From a bacterium 1XD42-1 (GTDB lineage Bacteria; Bacillota; Clostridia; Oscillospirales; Ruminococcaceae): 64,000 nucleotides of DNA. Location of the stretch: contig RAZJ01000009.1 of the NCBI GenBank assembly GCA_003612625.1, positions 1 to 64,000 of the forward strand, read 5' to 3'. Below, piece by piece: positions 6,185 to 14,729 of this stretch; within the stretch, counting starts at the first letter, position 1; each line of letters starts with the position of its first letter. Position numbers and translations under genes: made by a program. Under the pieces are notes generated by a model, which did not search any database, had not been told where the DNA came from, and saw only the letters and a program-made list of their open reading frames with translations.

Positions 6185-8738
6185 CGGTCATGCTGATAAA
6201 ATGCTCCATAATTTCAGTGTTTATTTGCCGTTTTTTTCGTTGCAGCTTTGCAATAATTTGGTCTATCTGGTTTTGCACCTGATGTTCATTTTCCAAGACT
6301 TCCAGACCAACCAAAAGCTGTTCAAATGTAGCATTAGGATTGGCGACAATAGGTTTCATGGTGTTGACTGGATCCAAAGAATCATAAACGCCAACGGGAT
6401 CATAAATTTCAAAGTGGGTTTTATGAATTTCCGGACAAAGGCGGGTGGCACGGCCCATCATCTGCTCAAACAGAATACGGGATTTTACACGACGCATGAA
6501 TACTAACGATGTAATTTCAGGAACATCTATTCCCGTGGTCAGCAAATCTACTGTAACGACAATGCTGGGGAAGCGTTCATTCTTAAAGCGGTTGATGGCC
6601 TCTTGTACCTTTTTCTTATTGCCGCCCCCTACGGAGCCAGTAATTTTCATAATTGCGTCATTGTCCACGCCCATTTCTGCGTAAATCTCCTTCATAATTT
6701 TTACGATTAGATCAGCGTGGGCATCATTAACGGCATAAATTAGAGTCTTGCCCTGTACATCAGGACTTTCGGGGTCAATATCACGGGCAATTTCAGCAAG
6801 CACGGTCCGATTGAATGATTCTGTTATGACTTGGCGGTTAAAGTCATCCACATCAAAGTCCAACTCATCTTCCAACAGTTCAGAATTGGTGATTTCTCCG
6901 GTTACAGGGTCATATCGTACAACCGTATCCCCCTTTTTATAATGGATCCCTTCTGTACTCAATTTTGTTGGCAATCTATGAGGTGCGTCATGATCAACCA
7001 GATATCCTTCAATTACCGCCTCGCGATATGTATACTTGAACACGGGTTCTCCAAAGATTTCCGTTGTGTGTAGTGCTGGCGTTGCAGTTAACGCAATTTT
7101 TACGGCGTCAAAATATTCTACAACGTAATGGTATTTGCTTTGGTAATCCACCTGGTCACGGTAAAGGGCTTCATCCTCGCTCATTTCCTTATCCAGAATA
7201 TAGCCTCGATGGGCTTCGTCAATAATAACCAAATCAAAATCGGAAATAGCGGGCATAGAATCTTCATCATTATACAGGATCCGTTTGACCATACTCTGAA
7301 CAGTAGCAATCTGAATACGGGTTTCACGATCTATATCTTTATCGTCTAATCCCTTGATGTTATAAATTTCATCAAGGGTCATTAAATCTTCCAGCTTGAC
7401 TTCCTTGAACACATCGGATGCTTGTTCACCCAGGGATGTCCGATCCACAAGGAAAAGGATCCTGCGGAAACGTCCTGTTTTCAAGAAGCGGTAAATCATG
7501 CCCAGAACAGTGCGGGTCTTACCTGTGCCTGTTGCCATGGCAAGCAGAATGTTAGGCTGCCCATTGATGATTGCTTTTTCGGCGGCTTCAATTGCCCGTA
7601 TTTGATACGCACGGAGGTTCAGGCCATCTTTATCACGCAACAGGTCATAGGACATTTCTCGCAAATCCTGATTCCTTGCGGAAATATCCTTATCAAGCAG
7701 CTCCATGATTCCCGCCGCACTCATCCAACCTCTCAGCGCTTTGGGTGCGTGATCAGGCTGTCTTAAATCCAGGAACCATATGCCGCTTTTGGTGTCGTAT
7801 TGCTCTAAATATGGCCGGCCATTGGTAGCAAAGGTGAAAGGCACTTTGTAGCTGCCCCATGTGCCGATTTGATAGATGTTATCAGCACTGCGGATGTTTC
7901 TTGAATAGTCCTTGCATTGGTAGTCAATCACAGAGGGAATATCTTTATGGATTGCCTTTGCCTCAATTGTAGCAACCAACTGCATACCAACGAACAGCGC
8001 ATAATCAACATAGCCCCGATTGCCAATAGTAGAATTTGTGGGCCATTCGGCAATAGCCATATTGTGTCCTTTTGCAGGGCGTGTCCCTTTGGAATAGCGT
8101 AGCTTTTTTGTGTCGGCTTCCCAGCCAACTTTGCGGAGCTGCACATCAATCAGATAACGTGTTTCTGCTTCAGATTTGATCCGCTGGCTTGCTGCCTTGT
8201 TAGACTGCTTCTTTCTGGATTCCTTTTCAATAACAAGGGCTGCCGCTGCTGCCTTTTCGGCTTCTTCTATCAACTGTACTTCTTGGGCCTTTTCGCTCTG
8301 CTTATCGCTGCTGAATTTTTCAGGTGTTTCGGATGGCATAACAAAGGGGTGGTTCTGATAGTTCCAATCTCCATAGGTCTGCATAAACCATTCACATAGG
8401 CCATACGCCATTTGAATCAATGTCTTTCCGTCTTCTATGGAAGTATAGTTTTCATGTGTCGTCTTATTGCGGCTGATACGCAGGGTATGAAGAACCTCCT
8501 TTAAATCACGGGTAATCATTCCTTCACGGAATAGGCTGTTGATTCTGTTTGCGGCTGTGTTATCCTGGGGCAGAGGGAGCCGATCATATGTGAAACACAA
8601 ATTAACAATGGTTTCACCAATCATACCCAGTTTCATTAGGCAGGAGTTAGAATCGCTGTATAAATATTTTTCCGCCAGCTCGCCAAAATTTGCCAGCACT
8701 GGAAAATGGCTGTTCAAAAATTCAAAATTTGATTGCAT
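6108..8738 (-). CDS. hsdR: Type I restriction enzyme subunit R (C-terminus altered)
   Basis: The ATG at 8738 has AAGGAGA upstream. The 876-residue product is the ATP-dependent translocase/endonuclease subunit of a type I restriction system. In order it shows a DUF4145-like N-terminal helical part, an endonuclease core (VATIEAKAI, near residue 260), Walker A (ATGTGKT, near 405), DEAH (VIIDEAHRG, near 505) and later superfamily 2 helicase motifs (LLTTGIDVP, MMGRATRLCP). The sequence to about residue 860 fits EcoEI-type HsdR. Then the frame drifts into KEGKKQEY and stops, while a DUF3387-type tail continues in another frame. No hsdM or hsdS lies in the window, so the subunit is orphaned here and probably inactive for restriction. 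Confidence 0.85.
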   Translation of the reverse strand: MQSNFEFLNSHFPVLANFGELAEKYLYSDSNSCLMKLGMIGETIVNLCFTYDRLPLPQDNTAANRINSLFREGMITRDLKEVLHTLRISRNKTTHENYTSIEDGKTLIQMAYGLCEWFMQTYGDWNYQNHPFVMPSETPEKFSSDKQSEKAQEVQLIEEAEKAAAAALVIEKESRKKQSNKAASQRIKSEAETRYLIDVQLRKVGWEADTKKLRYSKGTRPAKGHNMAIAEWPTNSTIGNRGYVDYALFVGMQLVATIEAKAIHKDIPSVIDYQCKDYSRNIRSADNIYQIGTWGSYKVPFTFATNGRPYLEQYDTKSGIWFLDLRQPDHAPKALRGWMSAAGIMELLDKDISARNQDLREMSYDLLRDKDGLNLRAYQIRAIEAAEKAIINGQPNILLAMATGTGKTRTVLGMIYRFLKTGRFRRILFLVDRTSLGEQASDVFKEVKLEDLMTLDEIYNIKGLDDKDIDRETRIQIATVQSMVKRILYNDEDSMPAISDFDLVIIDEAHRGYILDKEMSEDEALYRDQVDYQSKYHYVVEYFDAVKIALTATPALHTTEIFGEPVFKYTYREAVIEGYLVDHDAPHRLPTKLSTEGIHYKKGDTVVRYDPVTGEITNSELLEDELDFDVDDFNRQVITESFNRTVLAEIARDIDPESPDVQGKTLIYAVNDAHADLIVKIMKEIYAEMGVDNDAIMKITGSVGGGNKKKVQEAINRFKNERFPSIVVTVDLLTTGIDVPEITSLVFMRRVKSRILFEQMMGRATRLCPEIHKTHFEIYDPVGVYDSLDPVNTMKPIVANPNATFEQLLVGLEVLENEHQVQNQIDQIIAKLQRKKRQINTEIMEHFISMTGGQDPTQFIADIQQCTPKEGKKQEY

Positions 8739-8871
8739 AATAGTTCTGTCTCCTTACCACAGGGATGGTATTCGTCTATCAGCATACAGGTGGCTTACAA
8801 AAGCAGTCAAAAATTTCTTTTATTATAGCGCAAATACCAGCCTGTTACAACTCCTAAACGATATAAAAAAG

Positions 8872-8920
8872 GCACGCGTGTGTTAATTCGACTTGAAATA
8901 ACGCACGCGTGTGTTATAAT
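8872..8920 (+). promoter_or_regulatory. Promoter with paired operator-like repeats
   Basis: TTGAAA at 8893-8898 and TATAAT at 8915-8920 are spaced by 16 bases. Two identical 14-bp copies of GCACGCGTGTGTTA lie at 8872-8885 and 8903-8916, 31 bp apart (three helical turns). The second copy overlaps the spacer and the -10 box. Each contains the palindrome CACGCGTG. This is the layout of an autorepressor operator for the gene at 8942. Confidence 0.75.
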
Positions 8921-8941
8921 CATAACAATGGAGGTGTTTGT

Positions 8942-10588
8942 ATGGCAACAATTGGCTTCTCTGAAGATCTGACCCACGAATTCAAAAGCGACAAAAACCG
9001 CTTGCAAGATGGAGATATTATTGATGCGGTGGTAGCTTTTGCTAATACAGACGGCGGTGAATTATACTTGGGCGTAGAAGATGATGGGGAAATTACCGGG
9101 CTGCATCCTGATCATGTGGACGGCACCCGTTTGTCAGCATTCATTGCGAATAAGACGGTTCCGCCGGTTTCCGTCCGGGTAGAATTTCTGGATCTTACTG
9201 CTCCTGTTCTAAAAATCTCTGTTCCAAAGCGTACTGCCATAGTAGCCTCTTCCAACGGCAAGATACAGCGCCGCAGGCTGAAAGCGGATGGAACCCCCGA
9301 AAATATCCCTATGTATCCATATGAAATCGCCACGCGCCTGTCATCCCTAAGCTTGCTGGATTACTCTGCACAGGCTGTTCCAGATGCTGATTACAGTTGC
9401 CTGGATGCCGTGGAACGGGAACGGCTGCGAAACAGCATTCGTTCTTACCGAGGTGAGGGGACTCTGTTAGAGCTAAGCGACGAAGAACTGGACAAAGCTC
9501 TTCAGCTTGTGACAACGCAGGAGGGGAAATTGGTCCCAACATTCTGTGGGCTTTTGTTGATTGGCAAACAGGAGGCGATTAAGCACCACATGCCTACGGC
9601 AGAGGCCGCGATCCAGGTTTTTTCCGGAACCGATATTAAGGTAAATGAATCTTTTCATCTTCCTATATTAGCGGCATTTGATAAAATCATGGAATACTTT
9701 TCTGCTTGGAACAGCAGTCAGGAATTGGAATCTGGTTTATTCCGGATCACAATTCCTGATTATGAGCCGAGAGCGTTTCGTGAAGCTTTGGTGAACGCAT
9801 TTTGTCATCGGGACTACGCCGCATTGGGACGCGTCCGCATCCAAATCAATGACGAGGGTATGACAATCAGTAATCCAGGAGGTTTCGTTGAAGGGATCTC
9901 CGCAGATAACTTGCTGGATGCAGAACCTCACGGACGCAATCCCGCTTTGGCGGACGCGATGAAACGCATTGGTTTAGCGGAGCGAACCGGTCGTGGGATT
10001 GACCGCATTTTTGAAGGCTCCTTACTCAATGGCCGTTTGCTTCCAGATTATTCACAGTCAACCGCAACGAATGTTCGACTATTTATTCCGAAAGGTCCAG
10101 CCGATCAGGCATTCATCCGCTTAGTTTCCGACGCACAGAAGCAAATGGGACGTTCTCTTCCCATTTATTCTCTGATGGTGCTGAATACATTGAAGCGATT
10201 GAATAAGGCGTCTATTCATGAGATTGCCGGAGATTTGAAAACTGACGAAACAAAAATCCGTGTTGTTGTGGAGGATCTGGTTTTATCCGGTCTGGCGGAA
10301 GCCGGTGGCAGTGGCAAAGGCCGCTACTATATGCTGGGGGCGGGCTATTACAAATCTGTCAATAATATGGCTGCATACGTTCGGCAAAAAGATATTGATC
10401 CCATCCGTCATGAGGAAATCGTTATGCAGTTAGCGTGTCAAAAAGACTATATCCGCCGTGCGGATGTAGTTGATTTACTGCGGGTTTCGCCACCGCAAGC
10501 ATTCCGTATCTTGCGAAGGCTATCAGAGAAAGGTTTGCTGCAGTTGGAAGGCTGCGGTGCGGGAGCACGATATGTTGTGGTAAAATAA
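8942..10588 (+). CDS. AlbA_2 (Schlafen-like) domain regulator
   Basis: The start ATG at 8942 has GGAGGTG upstream; an in-frame ATG at 8909 falls inside the promoter and is excluded. The 548-residue product begins with an AlbA_2 domain (HEFKSDKN, then VVAFANTDGGELYLGVEDDG). It continues with the ATP-binding-type block FREALVNAFCHRDYA and GRNPALADAMKRIGLAERTGRGIDRI, and ends in winged-helix segments (KASIHEIAGDLKTDETKI, RRADVVDLLRVSPPQAFRIL). Such proteins are transcription regulators often found beside type I restriction genes. The divergent hsdR gene and the duplicated operator in its own promoter support local and self regulation. It looks intact. Confidence 0.85.
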   Translation: MATIGFSEDLTHEFKSDKNRLQDGDIIDAVVAFANTDGGELYLGVEDDGEITGLHPDHVDGTRLSAFIANKTVPPVSVRVEFLDLTAPVLKISVPKRTAIVASSNGKIQRRRLKADGTPENIPMYPYEIATRLSSLSLLDYSAQAVPDADYSCLDAVERERLRNSIRSYRGEGTLLELSDEELDKALQLVTTQEGKLVPTFCGLLLIGKQEAIKHHMPTAEAAIQVFSGTDIKVNESFHLPILAAFDKIMEYFSAWNSSQELESGLFRITIPDYEPRAFREALVNAFCHRDYAALGRVRIQINDEGMTISNPGGFVEGISADNLLDAEPHGRNPALADAMKRIGLAERTGRGIDRIFEGSLLNGRLLPDYSQSTATNVRLFIPKGPADQAFIRLVSDAQKQMGRSLPIYSLMVLNTLKRLNKASIHEIAGDLKTDETKIRVVVEDLVLSGLAEAGGSGKGRYYMLGAGYYKSVNNMAAYVRQKDIDPIRHEEIVMQLACQKDYIRRADVVDLLRVSPPQAFRILRRLSEKGLLQLEGCGAGARYVVVK

Positions 10589-10660
10589 TGCCAAAAACGC
10601 ACACATGTGTTTTGAATCAGCCACCGTGCTTTTTTTGTTATTCTGCTTGGAGTTTGAACA

Positions 10661-10692
10661 AAGCCAGCACCCACCAATCGGGTGCTGGCTTT
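10661..10692 (+). terminator. Intrinsic terminator
   Basis: Stem AAGCCAGCACCC with GGGTGCTGGCTT and a seven-base loop, about 70 bases past the regulator gene. A near copy stands at 13512-13543. Confidence 0.75.
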
Positions 10693-10821
10693 ACGATCTT
10701 ACTGGATACCACACATATGACGTTCTATCTTATTATATCTATATGCGCGGTGTGCAGAAAGCGTCAGTCGACCATTAGATGCTTCCCAAGTTGCGCTGTC
10801 TGGCTTGGCATTGAGCACATT

Positions 10822-11690
10822 CTAGAATTGAAAAACAGTCGTTGCATAGCCACTGGACTTCAAAGTCAGTGCGCTTCCGCCATAGATTCTCCATCTTCCA
10901 CACAAATCGTAATCCAAAATAGGGTAGTTATCGCCCAGATAAGCGTCGTTATCAATCGGCTCATCGGTATTGATTTTGGGAACCTCAATGCTGTCGGCAA
11001 TATAGTCCTCTGTAGAAACGTGAAAGGTATATGAGAGATCGCCGATATTCCATTGGTATCCCGATCCTCCGAGACTATAATAATCATCACCAAGTATGCC
11101 GGCGAGATCGTCAAAATACAGGTTAAGATTTTGACCGTTTAGCGTAAATTTTTCTGCGGGGACGTCAAGGCAAAATACACTGCTATCCTCTGACATAATA
11201 AGGCATACCTAATCCGATACATATTCGATTCTATCACCGTCATAGTAAACATCCGGTTCATAAATGTCAGATTCTCTAAAGGCTGCGATTATATCTTCCG
11301 CCGACATCTCCATAATTTCGTTAACCGAAACACTCTCATAGAGCAGTTTACCGACGGTATCATCAACATCCGCCTTGACCTCTGAAGATTGCTGCTGAGA
11401 TGCGACATATTCCTCATCTTTTGCTGCCTGTTCGCCTCTTTTTGCTAAATTACCGGCATTTACTGCAATCAGTATCGCAATGAGAGCGAAGACTGCACCC
11501 AGAATAATCAACAGCTTTTTCGGTTTCTTTTGCTTTGGAACGGCCGCAGAAGGCTTGCCAGCCGGCTGCTTTGGATTTGCCGGGTTGGGTGCTGCCGCTG
11601 TGCAGAAGCATCTGTAATCAGCTTTGTTCCGTATTTTTGACAGAACCCGGCGCTGTCCAATGCTTTTGTGCCACGTTTCGGACAGAACAT
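10822..11690 (-). pseudogene. Decayed zinc-ribbon membrane protein
   Basis: The start region reads MFCPKRGTKALDSAGFCQKY, an N-terminal double CxxC zinc ribbon in which the second cysteine of each pair has become Arg or Tyr. A frameshift near 11605 moves the Lys/Pro-rich linker (PKQKKPKKL) to another frame. That frame continues into a membrane helix (LLIILGAVFALIAILIAV) and an acidic extracellular part. An in-frame TAG at 11209-11211 then splits off the last 124 residues, which read on in the same frame. With a frameshift, a nonsense codon and lost cysteines this is a dead gene. The fold is that of zinc-ribbon, single-helix surface proteins common in Bacillota. Confidence 0.75.
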
Positions 11691-11703
11691 TATATCTTCC
11701 CCT

Positions 11704-12554
11704 TTAGTTTCTTTGATAGTGATTGAAGTAATACTCCATAGCCGCCTGCAATATGGGAGTCACTTTCACGACGCATTTATACTTCTGAAACCCCATATCG
11801 TGCGATAAGAAAGAGGCCCCTTCAATCCGGTTTCCCGCATCCGTGAAATATTCCTTTTTTCCGGAATCACGGTTTGTAGCGTCGGCTCGGATGATGAGAA
11901 CGGCCATACGCCGCTGCTCCCCTCCGAAGGGTGTGCAGATCCCGATCTCTTGCGTGCTCGCCTGGATGGCATCCGCTGCCGCCTCCTGTAGGGCTCCGCG
12001 TATGCTGAAAGCCTCCCGCTTGATGTATCCCCCCACTCATGGAAATAGGGTTGCAGATAGCTCAGGTGCGTGTTCATGAATCGGATGAGGTCATCGATGT
12101 TGCTTTCATCCTTCATCTTCCCCTGATACCGAAAGGCGCACCGTCCCTTCTTTACCCCGCATATAACGCGGGCCGCAGCATATCCGAGGAGCAGGAAGAA
12201 CAGCAGGAGGATGGGATTTAGGGTTATGATCCCTAATACGGCAGAAATCCCAAGGCATATCCACAGGAACCGGAGGGACACCTTGCTGCTCAGCAGCTCT
12301 TCTGCCGATTGAAAGTCGGTGACATTTTGGATGTGATTATCGACAAACGCTTTGAAGCCGTCGCCGTCAGCTTCCGGCAGGGCGGTTTGGATGGGGAAAC
12401 GGGTGTTTAGGTTGACTTCTGTTTCCGCCACTGTGGGGGATAGAGGGGATACCGCCAGTGCGTTATTTGTATGAATAACCTTTGTGCCGCACTGGTGACA
12501 AAAGTCTGCCTCTTCGGCTATTTGTGCTCCGCATTTGTGGCAAAACATCATCAT
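11704..12554 (-). pseudogene. Zinc-ribbon membrane protein with one-base frameshift at a G tract
   Basis: Translation would start at a run of three ATGs (12554, 12551, 12548) behind AAGGAGGG. The product starts MFCHKCGAQIAEEADFCHQC with an intact double CxxC zinc ribbon, has two closely spaced hydrophobic helices (LRFLWICLGISAVLGIITL and ILLLFFLLLGYAAARVI) and then a soluble domain. At 12029-12034 the coding strand has six G where seven are needed to keep YFHEWG-GYIKREAF in frame. Beyond it the other frame continues to 11704 with sensible sequence. This could be a pseudogene, a sequencing error or a phase-variable tract. It is a paralogue of the broken gene just downstream. Confidence 0.65.
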
Positions 12555-12918
12555 AACCCTCCTTGCCAAATCATTATGAGCAACAAACTGATAAAACGGT
12601 GTCGCCTTCTTTTCTGCAAGCAGCGTTTTCCGTTCCTTGGTCTTATTTTTAATCTGCTGTACCAGTAAGGTATAACGCTCCAGATCGGGATTCAACACAT
12701 TCAGACTTTCAAATAATTTGTATTTTTCAAAACTGGTATAGCAGATTTGATGACGGAAAATAATTATATTCGCTCGTAAGGACTCTATTGCCTCCGCAAG
12801 AGCTGGAACAGATACTTTGACTGTTCACATCAACCTTTTTTACTGTCGCTTTCAATTCCTGGAGCAGGGCATTGTCGGCCTTGATCTTCTGGTTCAGTTC
12901 AGATCCTGCATTCTTTTT
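12555..12918 (-). pseudogene. C-terminal remnant of a mobilisation relaxase
   Basis: The minus strand reads NAGSELNQKIKADNALLQEL, then after a one-base shift VPALAEAIESLRANIIIF, and continues to LNPDLERYTLLVQQIKNK and ERKTLLAEKKATPFYQFV. This is the coiled-coil tail of MobA/MobL-type relaxases found on integrative elements of gut Bacillota. The nickase domain is absent and the piece runs directly into the zinc-ribbon gene, whose start lies inside it. A frameshift near 12815 and the missing N-terminus mark it as a remnant. Confidence 0.65.
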
Positions 12919-12927
12919 TGCGCATAA

Positions 12928-13056
12928 CTATTGACAGTACCAGGTTTTTCCCTTCCTGATTGCATCCTCTATCCGTCCATCTACGCATAGAATGCCGATT
13001 CTGAGCGATGTGCTCTTCCATCGCTCAGACAGCTCTGCCGTTGTTAAGTATTCCAT
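12928..13056 (-). pseudogene. Truncated helix-turn-helix protein
   Basis: From ATG 13056 the frame reads MEYLTTAELSERW and later GRIEDAIRKGKTWYC, then stops after 42 codons. This is the first part of a small DNA-binding protein (excisionase-like fold, GRI-x-x-AIRKGKTW) common on mobile elements. The usual proline-rich tail of about 20 residues is missing, replaced by the relaxase remnant. AAAAGGAAC precedes the start. Confidence 0.6.
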
Positions 13057-13261
13057 GTTCCTTTTCACACCTTGATTTAGATTGATTTCGACATTTCTTA
13101 TACATTACATATCGGAACAATACAACGAGGGCTTTGTTTCAAAGTGAAAATTTTGCAAAGAAAGTTTGCTGTTCTTATCTTATATAAAAACGGGAATATT
13201 GAATTTTGGTTTGACTTCGCACATAATATATACTATAATTGTTGTGCGAGGAGACGATGAT

Positions 13262-13504
13262 ATGGATACCGACATGACATTCCGTATGGATTCCGATGTG
13301 AAAGCAGAGATGGCCGCTATCTGTGCCAAGCTAGGAATGACAACATCTACTGCTTTCAATATTTTTGCCAATGCCTTTGTACGCGCAAAGGGAATGCCAT
13401 TTGCTGTAACGATTCAAGAACCTGACGCTTTTGTGTCAAAGGAGGCAATACTGGCGGATACCGACAAGCTATTGGCCGACTTTACATCAGACTACAAAAA
13501 ATGA
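13262..13504 (+). CDS. dinJ: DinJ/RelB-type antitoxin, toxin not found
   Basis: The start ATG at 13262 has GAGGAGA upstream. The 80-residue product has the ribbon-helix-helix start of DinJ antitoxins (MTFRMDSDVKAEMAAICAKL, then TTSTAFNIFANAFVRAKGMP), which binds DNA as a dimer, followed by a short acidic C-terminal part that would wrap a YafQ-type ribonuclease. No YafQ-like gene follows. Instead there is a terminator and an unrelated remnant. It is an orphan or solitary antitoxin, which may still repress its own promoter or neutralise a toxin made elsewhere. Confidence 0.8.
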   Translation: MDTDMTFRMDSDVKAEMAAICAKLGMTTSTAFNIFANAFVRAKGMPFAVTIQEPDAFVSKEAILADTDKLLADFTSDYKK

Positions 13505-13511
13505 CATAACA

Positions 13512-13543
13512 AAACCGGCACCCACACTCGGGTGCTGGCTTTG
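13512..13543 (+). terminator. Intrinsic terminator
   Basis: Hairpin with stem GCACCC/GGGTGC extended by AACCGGC...GCTGGCTT, directly after dinJ. It closely resembles the hairpin at 10661-10692. Confidence 0.7.
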
Positions 13544-13660
13544 TTGCTCTATTGCAGATATGCCATCCGGTTCGAAAATTCAGATATTGCCGGGGAGCTG
13601 TTGGATCTGCGGAGTGAGGACGAGCAGCTAGGACAGATGCAGATCGATCAGTTGATTTGA
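13541..13660 (+). pseudogene. C-terminal remnant of a mobile-element protein
   Basis: The plus strand reads RYAIRFENSDIAGELLDLR followed by SEDEQLGQMQIDQLI and a stop, with no start and no upstream part. The style (acidic, helical) resembles tails of large proteins from integrative elements. I cannot name the family. Confidence 0.3.
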
Positions 13661-13721
13661 CTTTTCGTCTGTTGAAAGGTATAGTAAATACAGTATTGAT
13701 GAATGCAGGGAGTAGCCGTAT

Positions 13722-14306
13722 ATGGAGCAATTTATCCCAAAAGAAACGCTGGATCTTCTCTCTTATCGCTCCACGCTGGGACAAAGCCTGAAGCAGATTT
13801 CATTAAGGGCAACCCCTTTAGAAACGATATTGGATGATGTTGCGAAATACCGTTCCGGCTATATTGATGTTCTGGTTCAGGAAAACCTGATTGGTTCACG
13901 GTTCAAGAGCGAGGATTCTATCATTCGAAAATATAAGAAAACACTCCGCACTGGGGGTGGTTTTAAGCAGTGCTTTAACGATGTGTTGGGCTTTCGGCTG
14001 CGTTTTGAGGAATACCCGGAAGAGTTTCCAGACTATTTCCGCGTAGTAGATCTGCGTCAGGGGAAAAAGATTGATGACGGCTATCGGGCGGTTCATCTCT
14101 ATTACCAGAGGGATAACCTAGCATATCCTATTGAGGTTCAGCTCTGGTGCGGCAAAGACTATGCTTTCAATATCTGGAGTCACCAGTATGCCTATAAATA
14201 CAAAACGCCGGAAATAGGAAAATTATTGTATCAGGAATACTTTTCTGGAGTCATCCGGACAGAACAGGATTTTTTAGCGCGATTGCAGGAATTGGAGGCA
14301 GTTTGA
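13722..14306 (+). CDS. RelA/SpoT-like nucleotide pyrophosphokinase (small alarmone synthetase or toxSAS)
   Basis: The ATG at 13722 has GGGAG eight bases upstream. The 194-residue product is a single synthetase domain. The ATP-binding signature R60-x-K62-x3-S66-x3-K70 (SRFKSEDSIIRK), the catalytic Asp87 (DVLGFRL), the G-loop Y121 and H125 (GYRAVHL), Glu138 and Gln140 (IEVQL) and H154 with the closing YKYK are all present, so it should be active. There is no hydrolase, TGS or ACT domain. Housekeeping small synthetases make (p)ppGpp. The toxSAS toxins of this fold make toxic alarmones or pyrophosphorylate tRNA, and are paired with a small antitoxin gene. The gene directly following (no gap) and the mobile-element setting favour the toxin reading. 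Which product it makes cannot be told from sequence. Confidence 0.8.
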   Translation: MEQFIPKETLDLLSYRSTLGQSLKQISLRATPLETILDDVAKYRSGYIDVLVQENLIGSRFKSEDSIIRKYKKTLRTGGGFKQCFNDVLGFRLRFEEYPEEFPDYFRVVDLRQGKKIDDGYRAVHLYYQRDNLAYPIEVQLWCGKDYAFNIWSHQYAYKYKTPEIGKLLYQEYFSGVIRTEQDFLARLQELEAV

Positions 14307-14552
14307 ATGGGTGATAAGAAAATCTATATTGTGGCTAAAGTTTTCGATAGACCAGGAAGCTTGGCGTATCTTTGCAAGACGGCTAACGAGGCCAGATGTC
14401 TGCCGGGAACACTGGAAGCTTTGCGGGCGGATGGCGTTCAAATCGTCATATTGGACTCTCCGGAGATCTATTCAGAGTATGCGCCATATTCTTTTATCGA
14501 CGATATGAAAGCGTTTATTGATAAGGTCAGCCAGATGAACCGGGTTGCCTAA
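14307..14552 (+). CDS. 81-residue partner of the RelA/SpoT-like gene, candidate antitoxin
   Basis: The ATG follows the stop of the synthetase gene without a spacer (TGAATG), so the pair is almost certainly co-translated; the GGAGGC inside the end of the upstream gene serves as ribosome binding site. The product (MGDKKIYIVAKVFDRPGSLA at the start, SFIDDMKAFIDKVSQM near the end) has an alternating alpha/beta look and no membrane segment or DNA-binding motif. I do not recognise the family. Its position suggests it neutralises the neighbour. A strong terminator 30 bases downstream ends the two-gene unit. Confidence 0.7.
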   Translation: MGDKKIYIVAKVFDRPGSLAYLCKTANEARCLPGTLEALRADGVQIVILDSPEIYSEYAPYSFIDDMKAFIDKVSQMNRVA

Positions 14553-14581
14553 AGAATACTGACTACTGTTTTGAAAGTAAC

Positions 14582-14629
14582 ATAAAAGCAGCAGAATCAT
14601 TGCGGTGCAATGGTTCTGTTGCTTTTATG
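14582..14629 (+). terminator. Strong intrinsic terminator
   Basis: A near-perfect 20-bp stem (AAAAGCAGCAGAA...TTCTGTTGCTTTT) with the inner CATTGC/GCAATG pair ends the synthetase operon. It could also serve the minus-strand spoIIID fragment. Confidence 0.85.
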
Positions 14630-14729
14630 CCCCCATTCGTCAAAATCGTCCTCATTAAAACAGTAGGGAAGGCCGATACAGTGTGAACCAGCTTTCCCTT
14701 TCCCTACTTTATAACCCATACATACAGTT

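Noticed and set aside
10588-11034. 148-codon frame on the plus strand
   Set aside because: It starts at the stop of the regulator gene without a ribosome binding site and is antisense to the zinc-ribbon pseudogene, whose sequence makes protein sense.
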